From Anaerolineae bacterium (GTDB lineage: Bacteria; Chloroflexota; Anaerolineae; JAFGEY01): a DNA stretch of 9,371 nt. The stretch covers positions 1-9,371 of the forward strand of contig JAFGJF010000033.1 of NCBI GenBank assembly GCA_016929205.1. The letters are read 5' to 3'. Under the pieces are notes generated by a model. The model did no database searches and was not told where the DNA came from. It saw only the letters and a list, made by a program, of their open reading frames with translations. This document shows positions 1 to 7,211 of this stretch, piece after piece. Made by a program: the position numbers and the translations under genes. Position 1 is the first letter of the stretch. The number at the start of each line of letters is the position of its first letter.

Positions 1-81
1 AAGATGTAGTACCGTTCTCAGCCATCCATTGACGAGGCCGAAGCAACCTTTGTCCCCGTTATGAAACGGTCGCAGGAGAGC

Positions 82-114
82 TTGCGTGCGCCGAACATTT
101 GTGCTACTATTAGT
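82..114 (+). promoter_or_regulatory. Possible promoter upstream of the M41-like gene
   Basis: A weak -35-like TTGCGT (82-87) precedes a TG-N3-TACTATTAGT element at 100-114 that could hold the -10. Nine of the ten bases of TACTATTAGT recur in the stronger promoter at 869-878, with the TG at the same distance, which is the main reason for listing this site. Transcription would begin around 115-120 and leave a leader of roughly 40 bases containing the GGAG site at 144-147. Neither hexamer matches the consensus well, so this is a weak call. The rest of 1-155 shows no credible coding sequence. A small hairpin, CCGTT/AACGG around 56-69, has no T tract. Confidence 0.3.
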
Positions 115-155
115 GTAGAAATGGTCGTTCACTGAGACAAATTGGAGTCCGTATT

Positions 156-731
156 GTGATCCTTTTGGGTAGCGAGCAGCAAGCAATCGCTTTTCGTGCA
201 GCGGGACATATTTTTATCGGGTACTTGGTCGGGAAAAAAACGGTCAAAGTTACAATCGATTCTGGCGAAATTGGGGCGATGTACCAGAACCAGTTTGTGG
301 GACGCGTGTGGATCGATCCCTGGATTTATCCGGACGATCTTGACGTCAACGATCGGATGTGGAACGATGTCGCTTGCCGAGAAGTGGCCTTGAATCTGGC
401 CGGCCTGGTGGTTGAGGATATCAGGACAGGCCGGACCTTTGACGATGTATGGGATGGCATCCAAAACGGATATATCAATCACATCGGTCTGGCTTCCGAC
501 TGGATTGACGCCTGGCTGACCTGTCATGCCGATCCGGAATACGCCGAGTTGCACACTCGGCTTTGGGTGCATGGCATTTACAAGCACGCCAAAGAATTGC
601 TGTGGCAATACTGGCCTTTGGTTGGGACGCTGGCTGATGCGCTAATCGAACGGGGTACGCTTACCAACGCCGATATTACTCCGTTTTTTTATGGTATGAC
701 AGAAAGAGTCGCCGGACAACCGGCCGTTTGA
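156..731 (+). CDS. FtsH/M41-like peptidase-domain protein with a degenerate zinc site
   Basis: This 191-residue protein probably starts at GTG 156, with GGAG at 144-147 eight bases upstream. It has no ATPase module, signal peptide or membrane segment. Residues 7-30 (EQQAIAFRAAGHIFIGYLVG) match the shape of the zinc helix of small M41-like proteins, normally A-Y-H-E-A-G-H-A-V-V-A-Y. Here the first zinc His is Arg14 and the catalytic Glu is Ala15, while the second His is kept (His18). Residues 72-89 (REVALNLAGLVVED) resemble the family's AG-x-x-AE helix. SDW at 114-116 fits the third-ligand Asp (D115). The tail, with LLWQYWPLVGTLADALIERG, resembles the usual LL..HWPAV..LA.ALLERG..LT ending. The fold assignment is inference from motif resemblance. 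With two key residues gone it is unlikely to be an active protease, so a binding or scaffold role is possible. Nothing nearby reveals a partner. Confidence 0.62.
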   Translation: MILLGSEQQAIAFRAAGHIFIGYLVGKKTVKVTIDSGEIGAMYQNQFVGRVWIDPWIYPDDLDVNDRMWNDVACREVALNLAGLVVEDIRTGRTFDDVWDGIQNGYINHIGLASDWIDAWLTCHADPEYAELHTRLWVHGIYKHAKELLWQYWPLVGTLADALIERGTLTNADITPFFYGMTERVAGQPAV

Positions 732-788
732 GGCAAGGGAACGCGTTGTCAGCAAGGTAGCCGCTGGCGTGCTGGCCTAACGGCTGGT

Positions 789-801
789 TTGGTGCAACCA
801 A
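789..801. repeat. Short perfect palindrome in the 732-878 gap
   Basis: TTGGT-GCA-ACCAA is a five-base inverted repeat with a three-base spacer, about 40 bases upstream of the -35 of the hydrolase promoter. It could be an operator half-site pair or chance. The same gap also holds a loose AGCCG/CGGCT pair (759-763 and 781-785) that is too weak to call a terminator. Confidence 0.2.
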
Positions 802-833
802 GACACACTATCGCCGTGCTACCCTCCTTCGCC

Positions 834-878
834 AAAAAAAAGTTGGACAAGAAAGCGCATTGTTGGTATACTTTTAGT
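834..878 (+). promoter_or_regulatory. Strong promoter for the alpha/beta hydrolase, with near-leaderless start
   Basis: An A8 tract (834-841) resembling an UP element is followed by TTGGACA (-35, 843-849) and the extended -10 TGG-TATACT (864-872). The spacer is 17-18 bases depending on the -35 register. A start site six to seven bases after the -10 falls at about 878-879, which is where ATG 879 lies. The mRNA would then begin at or within a base or two of its start codon. No Shine-Dalgarno precedes ATG 879, which fits leaderless initiation. Confidence 0.6.
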
Positions 879-2057
879 ATGGTTAAACACATACAGAACC
901 CAAATCGATGGATGGATTATATTGCAGCCCTGTTTGTGGTGCTTGCCGTTGTGATAGCTGGATTGTATGTTTTGATCTGGGTGAATCCCACTATCCTCAA
1001 TCCGTTTTTGCCAAATCCAGGTATAAGCGTTTCACTCAAAGAGAGGCCGGTTTCGGCCTTTGTGTACGACCTTGCCCAACCGACGGCGACGTTTCCGCCG
1101 ACCTGGACACCGACGGCGACACCTACCGTCACACCAACTCGGCTGCCATCTTCTACGCCGTTGCCCACGAGAACACCGACCCCGCGCCCTCAGGCCCCAC
1201 CCAACTGGTCACTTTGGATTTCCGGCATGCGAGGGCGGCATTACCCGGGGGGCGACGTGATCTTGCACGGCACATTTGGTGGCAGTGACAAATTTACGAC
1301 GTATCTGATCTTTTACCCGAGCGAAGGTCTGAGCATTAGCGGGATGATGAATGTGCCCAAGGGACCGGGCATATTTCCGGTTATTATTCTGTGTCACGGT
1401 TACATTCATCCCGACAAGTATGCGACCGGTAACGATACCTGGCGGCAGGCATTTTATTTGTCGGAACACGGCTATATTACGATCGCTCCGGACTACCGGG
1501 GACATGCTGCTTCAGACAACGCGAGCAGTATCTATCATATCGGGTACGCTCAAGATGTTTTGAATCTGGTTGGCTCGCTGCACACCATCGATCACGCCGA
1601 TCCCAGGCGCGTCGGATTGTGGGGACACAGCATGGGTGGCGGCGTGGCACTCAAAGCGGCAGTGACAAGCAAAAAAATCGATGCTGTGGCGCTGTTTGGT
1701 TCTGTACACGGTGACGAGCGCGTCAACTTTACCTATGGCATGGGAAACGGTCCCGGTGCCTACGGTGTGTCGCTGCTTGACACGCCTAGCAGAAACAACC
1801 TGGAATATAAACGTATTTCGCCGATCAATTATCTGGACCTTGCACCGCCATTGAGCATTCACCACGGCACGAGCGACATGATCGTCCCTTACCAATGGTC
1901 CGAAGATTTGTTCAGAGCCGCTCAGGAACAAGAAGCTGTGTCCGAATTGTACCTGTATCCTGGTGCGGGACATACTTTTTACGAGGCGGACTGGGATCTG
2001 GCTATGGAACGTACGCTAGAGTTTTTCGACAAGTATGTCAAGAACGGCGGGTCATAA
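879..2057 (+). CDS. Membrane-anchored alpha/beta hydrolase (S9/dienelactone-hydrolase-like)
   Basis: The preferred start is ATG 879 (392 residues). An in-frame TTG at 789 would place the promoter inside the gene and add an unconvincing N-terminus; ATG 912 is a shorter option. Residues 14-35 form one transmembrane segment after a short Lys/Arg-containing stretch. Residues about 65-108 are a Thr/Pro linker, so the catalytic domain is probably outside the membrane. The domain has LCHGY (oxyanion-side HG), PDYRGHA, the nucleophile elbow GHSMGG (Ser251), HGTSDMIVP (Asp333) and PGAGHTF (His365), giving a complete Ser-Asp-His triad in the expected order. Overall it resembles prolyl-oligopeptidase-type or dienelactone-type hydrolases. 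The substrate cannot be read from sequence; a peptide or ester is likely. It is followed after one base by a metallopeptidase gene, suggesting co-expression. Confidence 0.85.
   Translation: MVKHIQNPNRWMDYIAALFVVLAVVIAGLYVLIWVNPTILNPFLPNPGISVSLKERPVSAFVYDLAQPTATFPPTWTPTATPTVTPTRLPSSTPLPTRTPTPRPQAPPNWSLWISGMRGRHYPGGDVILHGTFGGSDKFTTYLIFYPSEGLSISGMMNVPKGPGIFPVIILCHGYIHPDKYATGNDTWRQAFYLSEHGYITIAPDYRGHAASDNASSIYHIGYAQDVLNLVGSLHTIDHADPRRVGLWGHSMGGGVALKAAVTSKKIDAVALFGSVHGDERVNFTYGMGNGPGAYGVSLLDTPSRNNLEYKRISPINYLDLAPPLSIHHGTSDMIVPYQWSEDLFRAAQEQEAVSELYLYPGAGHTFYEADWDLAMERTLEFFDKYVKNGGS
1079..1120 (+). repeat. Direct repeat inside the Thr/Pro linker
   Basis: ACCGACGGCGAC occurs at 1079-1090 and again at 1109-1120, a period of 30 bases, within the part of the hydrolase gene coding for the repetitive Thr/Pro linker. 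It encodes PTAT both times. Such repeats allow in-frame length change of the linker by 10 residues; whether this happens is unknown. Confidence 0.6.
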
Positions 2058-2058
2058 C

Positions 2059-2703
2059 ATGCCCATTCTCGATGCCGTGCGCAAATTCTTGTCCGGGTTG
2101 AAAACCTGGCAGCAGAGCCGGCGTCCTTTTCTGCCGACGAGTGACGAAGCGTTTCTGGACGAGCTGTTCCGGTACGTTCCGTTTTCACCGCAGGTCAAGA
2201 GATGGTTGCAGCAGCACGTGCGCATCCAGGTAATGGACTTTCACAGCGTCGGTGGCGGCGGCGGCTGGTATCCCGATCGGCAGCTGGTGCAACTGAATAC
2301 GGCACAGTATGAGGCGGCAATTCACGAATTGGCGCATGCCGTATGGCACGAATGGCGCCGGGATCGCGTTGTGCGCGACGGGCTGGTTGCTGCTGTACAG
2401 CGGCTGGCTCAGGACGACGATCCTCGCTGGCGTCGCGTGCGCGCGTTGGCCAAGCACTATATAGAGGGTATTCCCTCCCAACCCGGGTTTGAGCAGGGCA
2501 TGCTGCTGCCACAGAGCGAATGGGGAACGGGCGGCGGCCCTCAAGGTGAGTGGAACGATTGGGAAATGTTTGCCGGACTGGCGTCGGGATGCATGGCCGA
2601 TATTCGTCTTTTGCCGCCCTACATACGATCATTCTATGGTGACTTGTTTGTCGAGCTGCCATCTGGCACGCCTTCCCCTGAAACGACAATGCCGCACAAG
2701 TAA
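2059..2703 (+). CDS. Putative HExxH zinc metallopeptidase
   Basis: This 214-residue protein starts at ATG 2059, one base after the hydrolase stop (TAAcATG), with GGCGGG at 2046-2051 as a plausible ribosome site. Translational coupling is likely. There is no signal peptide or membrane segment, so it is probably cytoplasmic. AAIHELAHAVWHEW contains the zinc motif HELAH (His89, Glu90, His93). Glu169 in NDWEMFAGLASG, about 76 residues later, fits a third zinc ligand of the gluzincin type, where an E-x-F-A motif on a later helix is common. A glycine run (VGGGGGWYPDRQLVQLN) just before the zinc helix looks like the edge strand of such proteases. I do not recognise a named family. The zinc site looks intact, but the substrate and even peptidase activity are inference. 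Its reading frame ends 34 bases before tpiA. Confidence 0.68.
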   Translation: MPILDAVRKFLSGLKTWQQSRRPFLPTSDEAFLDELFRYVPFSPQVKRWLQQHVRIQVMDFHSVGGGGGWYPDRQLVQLNTAQYEAAIHELAHAVWHEWRRDRVVRDGLVAAVQRLAQDDDPRWRRVRALAKHYIEGIPSQPGFEQGMLLPQSEWGTGGGPQGEWNDWEMFAGLASGCMADIRLLPPYIRSFYGDLFVELPSGTPSPETTMPHK

Positions 2704-2724
2704 ACACGATTGTAAATATATATC

Positions 2725-2730
2725 AAGGAG
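2725..2730 (+). promoter_or_regulatory. Strong ribosome binding site of tpiA
   Basis: AAGGAG lies seven bases before ATG 2738 and settles the tpiA start against the long in-frame open stretch that begins further upstream. The bases before it (2711-2723) are AT-rich and contain TATATA, a possible -10, but no matching -35 is visible. Confidence 0.85.
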
Positions 2731-2737
2731 AGAAACA

Positions 2738-3505
2738 ATGCGTAAACCGATTATCGCGGGAAACTGGAAGATGAACAAAACCATTGACGAGGCGGTAGAA
2801 CTCGTCAAGGCAATCAAAGATCCCTTGTCCAAGATTGAGGGTGTGGAAAAAGTCGTCTGCCCGACCTTTGTCTGTTTGTCATCAGTAAAAGAGGTCATTG
2901 GCGATGCAGCGATTGGCCTGGGAGCACAGAATGTCTATCACGCAGAAAATGGGGCCTACACTGGCGAAATAGCTCCCAATATGCTCAAAGGGCTGTGCCA
3001 ATACGTTATTATTGGTCACTCTGAACGGCGACAATATTTTGGCGAAACAGATCAAGGCGTCAACAAAAAAATCAAGATCGCTTTGGCTCACAGCTTGACC
3101 CCGATCGTATGCGTCGGCGAGACACTTGAACTGCGTCAAGCAGGCAAGACAAACAGTTGGGTAAAGGATCAGGTCGTGGCGGCCCTGGACGGTTTGACAG
3201 CCAAACAGGTCAAGTCGTTGGTGATCGCTTACGAGCCGATCTGGGCGATTGGCACGGGCGTGGCCGCTACCCCCGCAGACGCACAAACGGTGATCGGTGA
3301 GGTAATCCGCCCCGTATTATCCGGGCTGTTTGGCGACGAGGTTGCACAGGCAACCCGAATCCAGTATGGAGGCAGTGTCAACCCGGCGAATGCAGCCGAG
3401 CTAATGAGTTTACCCGATGTTGATGGCGCGCTGGTGGGTGGTGCAAGCCTCAAGGCAGACGATTTTGTCGAGATCATTCGCCAGACGGCACAAGCCTATC
3501 AATAG
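2738..3505 (+). CDS. tpiA: Triosephosphate isomerase
   Basis: The enzyme interconverts dihydroxyacetone phosphate and glyceraldehyde 3-phosphate in glycolysis and gluconeogenesis in the cytoplasm. The 255-residue length is normal for the family. The substrate-binding Asn and Lys are in GNWKMNKT (Asn9, Lys11). The electrophilic His is in IIGHSERR (His94). The catalytic base is in AYEPIWAIGTG (Glu166), which also contains the mobile loop. The phosphate-binding YGGSVNPAN and DGALVGGASL motifs close the barrel. All key residues are present, so the protein should be active. The start at ATG 2738 agrees with the conserved N-terminus (MRKPIIAGNWKMN) and the AAGGAG site. It follows the metallopeptidase gene by 34 bases and is followed by an intrinsic terminator. 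No other glycolytic gene is present in the window. Confidence 0.98.
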   Translation: MRKPIIAGNWKMNKTIDEAVELVKAIKDPLSKIEGVEKVVCPTFVCLSSVKEVIGDAAIGLGAQNVYHAENGAYTGEIAPNMLKGLCQYVIIGHSERRQYFGETDQGVNKKIKIALAHSLTPIVCVGETLELRQAGKTNSWVKDQVVAALDGLTAKQVKSLVIAYEPIWAIGTGVAATPADAQTVIGEVIRPVLSGLFGDEVAQATRIQYGGSVNPANAAELMSLPDVDGALVGGASLKADDFVEIIRQTAQAYQ

Positions 3506-3537
3506 CGTGCAGGGTGTGTCCATTTTACGTTCATTGT

Positions 3538-3574
3538 TGCCCGGGGGTTTTGTGCTTCCGGGCATTTGTTTCTT
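3538..3574 (+). terminator. Intrinsic terminator after tpiA
   Basis: TGCCCGG (3538-3544) pairs perfectly with CCGGGCA (3558-3564) over a 13-base loop, and two G-T pairs can extend the stem inward. The T-rich run TTTGTTTCTT follows at 3565-3574. It lies about 30 bases past the tpiA stop and separates that unit from the histidine kinase. Confidence 0.8.
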
Positions 3575-3601
3575 GACTGCATCCATTTTGCTCGTAGCCA
3601 T
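3573..3601 (+). promoter_or_regulatory. Weak candidate promoter for the histidine kinase
   Basis: TTGACT (3573-3578) is a good -35, but the bases at the correct spacing (TAGCCA, 3595-3600) match a -10 poorly. Because a terminator lies just upstream, the kinase needs a promoter in 3565-3627, and this is the best candidate seen. Confidence 0.25.
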
Positions 3602-3627
3602 TTGCCAGACCCTAGAGGAACTGCAAC

Positions 3628-6600
3628 ATGGTTCATCCTATCTCTAGCATTCCAAGACGAATTATTCTGCTTTCATCGGTTGTCATTGTCATTGTCATTA
3701 TTATCTTGTTATCCGTCGCTCCTCTCGTTGACCCTGCGCCACAGGTGTTTCGCCGCGAATGGCTCAATTACCTCATCTATGCGCCACTCCTAGCCATTTT
3801 GTTTCTGCTTGGTGCGCACCTTTATCTTCGTCCCATATCTACCTTGGGACGCACATTGGATCTAGGCTCAACACCATCCAAGGAATTGCTCGATGCTGCG
3901 CGGCGTGTTGCATTCGATGCTCCACGATATTTCTTTGTCTTTCCTGCACTAATTGTGTGCGCTGTCTGCTTGTTTGCCGATATCCTGGGATCTCTGATTC
4001 TGCCGGATTACCGCTTTATCGATCACGCGCCAAGTAGCGTGCTGGTTACGGCTTTGGCCGCCGCAGGCGTGCTGATCGTCTCTGTTGTTTCACAGCAATG
4101 GCTTCGCCCTGTTTTGTTGTATGCTGCACCCAAGTCACCCGTGATAGGACGGCGGGCCAACATTCGAGCACGGCTGCTTGCGATTATGCTGTCGCTCACC
4201 TTGATCTCTGTCGCCTTGAGTGGTTTTTATGCGTACAATCATGCTGTAAAGACCTACCGAGAGCACCTGGCAAGCCAGGCCTTGCTCTATTTAGAAAGAA
4301 CGATCTATTTAATGCCGGGCGAGATGCAGCAGAACAACGTCTTGGACTATATCATTGACACCCTGCCTCACAGCGTTGAATACGAGAGCATTTTTCTTGT
4401 CGATGCAGACGGGCAGATTCTTGATCAACGGGCGATGACTGCCCAAGTCGGCGTGGCGTTTGACGGTGAAGCCTGGCGAACCGATCACGATGACTGCATT
4501 CGCCAGGCGAATGGATATGTTTGCCTATTCGCGCTTGATCTACACGACCACGCGGTCTGGGTAGGCATCGGCTACCAGATTAATCCTCTGCACTCGAAAT
4601 TGGTGATCGATACCTTGATTATGCTGGGTATTTACGGTGCAGGTATGGTAACTCTGGTTGTTGTTATTAGCCGCTACTTGGCAGAAAGCATGATACTGGA
4701 TTTACGCTTTGTGACCGGACGCTTGCACGATATTGCCAACCAGGAACGCATGGATCTGACCAGACCGGTGCCTGTCCCATCGTTCGACGAAGTCGGCGAC
4801 CTGGTCATAGCCTACAATGCTTTGCAAGAACGGGTACATTTTCAGCAACAACAGATCGAGAACGAGCAAAACCAGCTGATCGTTCTACAGTCGCTTTCGT
4901 ACAAGATTGGCAATATCCGTGACGTAGAGCAGTTGTTGGCTGAAGTCGTGCAGGATGTAGAGTATGCTTTTGGGTACCAAAACGTCTGTATGCTGCTCGT
5001 GGACGAGTCACGGCAAGAGCTTTACGTTGCTGCTGCCAATCATCAGCATCTTAACCAGATCGGGCAGCGATTCAACATCGATCAGGGCAGTGCTGTCGGC
5101 CAGGGAAGCATCGTCGGCCGAGTTGCCAACACAGGGGTCCCTTTTCTTGCCGATGATGTTGGCACGTGCGATGTGGCGGTTCCTCAACCCCTTGGTGTCT
5201 GTTCCGAAATGGCGGTTCCGCTGACGATAGGCGATCGCATCATCGGTGTCTTTGACGTGTCGAGCGAACTCGAAGGTGCATTTGACGAAAGAGATTTGCA
5301 CATTGTGACCGCCTTGGGCAACCAGATTGCGATCGCCGTCGAGAATGCTCGTTTGATCCACGAGGCGCTCTCGGATGCGCACGAATTAGAGCGTCAGGCT
5401 CAGAATCAAACAGCCTTGCGCAGCATTTCGATGGCGTTGAGTACATCCCTACAACTTGACGATGTGCTAAACATCGCCACCGAAAACCTGGTCCGTCTGT
5501 TACATGTGGATCACAGTACCGTATTTTTCTTTGAAGCCACAGATCGGTCTAGCAAAGTCCAGGCCGAGTATCCCGGGCAGCGCCTGTTGGGCCAAGAGAT
5601 CCCGATCAAGAATTTTCCTGCGTTGCGTCGACTTTTGACCATTGGCACACCTATGTTTATTGCCGATGTGCAGCACGATAAGCTAATGGTGCCTGTTCAT
5701 GAGCTGCTCAAGTCATTGGATATCCAGTCTATGCTGCTTGTTCCCCTGCAATCCAAGGGGGCGATCGTCGGCGTACTAACGCTGGACACGATCGGGCGAA
5801 AGCGTACTTTTGCGCCTCAAGAAATCGCCGTCTGCCAGACGATCGCGGCTCAAGTCGCGGTGTCGGTGGAAAACGCGCAGCTTTTTGAGAGCATGAATAC
5901 GCAGGCCGATATGCTGGTTCGTATGACGCGCGACGTGAGCGCAGAGCGCAGCAAATTGGACGCCGTTTTGCGTTATCTGGTTGACGGGTTGCTGGTAACA
6001 GATACGGTTGGGCGCATCCTCATTGTCAATCCGTCTTTTCTTGCCATGTTTGATCTGAAACAGCGCGAGTATACTCACAAGTATATTTCCGACGTGGTGC
6101 CACAGATACCGCTGCAGCATCTCATTCTTCAAACGTGTTACGATGAGGTTGTTCACACACACGAGTTTGCGCTAAATGATGGACGGTTTCTGCAGTGCAC
6201 GGCTGCTGTTGTCTATCAGGACAATCAGGTAAGCGGCGTGGTGATCGTTTTACGGGACATTACGCGCACAAAGCAACTCGACCAACTCCGCAGCACTTTT
6301 ATTTCCAATGTGTCGCACGAACTGCGAACACCGTTGACGATCATTGACGGGTTTGCACAACGTATCGACAAGTCATTTATGAACGATATTCTGCCTTTGC
6401 TCGTTTCTAGCAAGGATCGCGCTGTCCAGCGCATCACAAGAAACATGGGTTATTTGCTCAGCGGTGTTAAACGGCTGGAAAACCTGGTGGAAGATGTACT
6501 GATCCTGGCCGATATAGATGCAGGCCGGTTCGAATGGCACATTCAAGATATAGATGTCGGCCCGGTCTTTCAGGCGGTTGCCGATGTATACAGACCCCAA

Positions 6601-7080
6601 ATTGAGGCCAAAGGGTTGGCTATGCACGTTCACATTCCCGCCAGCGTGCCCGTCATCAAAGGGGATGCAGAGCGCCTGGCGCTCGTGCTCGACAATCTGA
6701 TCAGTAACGCCGTCAAGTTTACCGATGCAGGTGAAATTACACTATCCGTACAGGCTATCCAGCGCCAGGACGGACAATGGCATCCAGTGTCTGTGGTTGA
6801 TATGCCAGATCTGCTCATCCAGGATGCGTATGTCTTGACCGTGGTCACCGATACGGGCCCCGGCATATCATTGAGCGAGCAACAAGTCCTTTTTGAACGA
6901 TTCAGGCAAGGAATGGATGACATGTTGACCAGCAAGCCGGCTGGGACGGGATTGGGATTGCCGATCTGCAAAGAGATTGTATCGTATCATGGGGGACATA
7001 TCTGGGTAGAAAGCGAACCGGGCAAGAGTTCGTTTGCCTTTGTCATTCCGCTTGTATCTTGTGATCTGGATCATAGCTAA
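3628..7080 (+). CDS. Membrane sensor histidine kinase, HAMP-GAF-GAF-PAS-HisKA-HATPase
   Basis: The start is ATG 3628 (1150 residues), with AGAGGAA at 3614-3620. Six hydrophobic segments lie at about 12-33, 47-67, 101-125, 136-155, 183-203 and 326-348. The stretch from 205 to 325 is probably an extracytoplasmic sensor with two cysteines (290 and 299). A HAMP linker (about 349-403, with FDEVGDL) leads into GAF domains at about 432-575 and 609-756, then a PAS domain at 775-886. The kinase core has the H-box FISNVSHELRTPL (phospho-acceptor His897), N-box LDNLISNAVKF (Asn1023, Asn1027), G1 DTGPG (1075-1079), F-box FERFRQG and G2 GTGLGL (1106-1111). All catalytic motifs look intact. The H-box helix pair is about ten residues longer than usual. 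No receiver domain or response regulator is present in the window, so the partner is unknown. The signal is also unknown; the GAF and PAS domains suggest more than one input. Confidence 0.95.
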   Translation: MVHPISSIPRRIILLSSVVIVIVIIILLSVAPLVDPAPQVFRREWLNYLIYAPLLAILFLLGAHLYLRPISTLGRTLDLGSTPSKELLDAARRVAFDAPRYFFVFPALIVCAVCLFADILGSLILPDYRFIDHAPSSVLVTALAAAGVLIVSVVSQQWLRPVLLYAAPKSPVIGRRANIRARLLAIMLSLTLISVALSGFYAYNHAVKTYREHLASQALLYLERTIYLMPGEMQQNNVLDYIIDTLPHSVEYESIFLVDADGQILDQRAMTAQVGVAFDGEAWRTDHDDCIRQANGYVCLFALDLHDHAVWVGIGYQINPLHSKLVIDTLIMLGIYGAGMVTLVVVISRYLAESMILDLRFVTGRLHDIANQERMDLTRPVPVPSFDEVGDLVIAYNALQERVHFQQQQIENEQNQLIVLQSLSYKIGNIRDVEQLLAEVVQDVEYAFGYQNVCMLLVDESRQELYVAAANHQHLNQIGQRFNIDQGSAVGQGSIVGRVANTGVPFLADDVGTCDVAVPQPLGVCSEMAVPLTIGDRIIGVFDVSSELEGAFDERDLHIVTALGNQIAIAVENARLIHEALSDAHELERQAQNQTALRSISMALSTSLQLDDVLNIATENLVRLLHVDHSTVFFFEATDRSSKVQAEYPGQRLLGQEIPIKNFPALRRLLTIGTPMFIADVQHDKLMVPVHELLKSLDIQSMLLVPLQSKGAIVGVLTLDTIGRKRTFAPQEIAVCQTIAAQVAVSVENAQLFESMNTQADMLVRMTRDVSAERSKLDAVLRYLVDGLLVTDTVGRILIVNPSFLAMFDLKQREYTHKYISDVVPQIPLQHLILQTCYDEVVHTHEFALNDGRFLQCTAAVVYQDNQVSGVVIVLRDITRTKQLDQLRSTFISNVSHELRTPLTIIDGFAQRIDKSFMNDILPLLVSSKDRAVQRITRNMGYLLSGVKRLENLVEDVLILADIDAGRFEWHIQDIDVGPVFQAVADVYRPQIEAKGLAMHVHIPASVPVIKGDAERLALVLDNLISNAVKFTDAGEITLSVQAIQRQDGQWHPVSVVDMPDLLIQDAYVLTVVTDTGPGISLSEQQVLFERFRQGMDDMLTSKPAGTGLGLPICKEIVSYHGGHIWVESEPGKSSFAFVIPLVSCDLDHS
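3681..3698 (+). repeat. Tandem hexamer in the first TM segment of the kinase
   Basis: TGTCAT is repeated three times in a row, coding for the VIVIVI core of TM1. Slippage would add or remove two residues without shifting the frame. Confidence 0.6.
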
Positions 7081-7211
7081 CTCGACTCAAGCTGTTGAGC
7101 CGGGGGCGGACGTATGTCTCGCTAAACCGGCCAAACAAGGGCTTTTATTGGACACGTTGCCCGGATTGCCGCGAAAAAGGATGGAGAGCGTCCAAGATGG
7201 GTGAGGGGTTG
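7081..7211. other. Intergenic junction of convergent genes
   Basis: The kinase (plus) and the 467-residue protein (minus) end facing each other across 131 bases. A short perfect hairpin, CTCAA-GCTG-TTGAG (7086-7099), lies six bases past the kinase stop but has no T tract on either strand. I see no convincing terminator, gene or repeat here. Confidence 0.5.

Noticed and set aside
1..155. Possible tail of an upstream gene
   Set aside because: Plus-strand frames all stop within about 65 bases and none of the short translations resembles a known C-terminus; there is too little sequence to judge.
129..608. A 159-codon open frame on the minus strand opposite the M41-like gene
   Set aside because: It is antisense to a gene with a good ribosome site and family motifs, and its translation has no recognisable features.
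789..878. In-frame TTG start extending the hydrolase by 30 residues
   Set aside because: The extension would contain the promoter and A8 tract, and its sequence (KKKLDKKAHCWYTFS) looks like translated non-coding DNA.
2489..2737. Long in-frame N-terminal extension of tpiA
   Set aside because: It overlaps the metallopeptidase gene in another frame, while ATG 2738 has AAGGAG and begins the conserved TpiA N-terminus.
5225..5340. GCGATCGC octamers resembling cyanobacterial HIP1
   Set aside because: Only a few copies are seen, within coding sequence rich in GATC, and nothing else in the window looks cyanobacterial.
7081..7211. Bidirectional terminator between convergent genes
   Set aside because: The only perfect stem (7086-7099) is five base pairs and has no T run on either strand.
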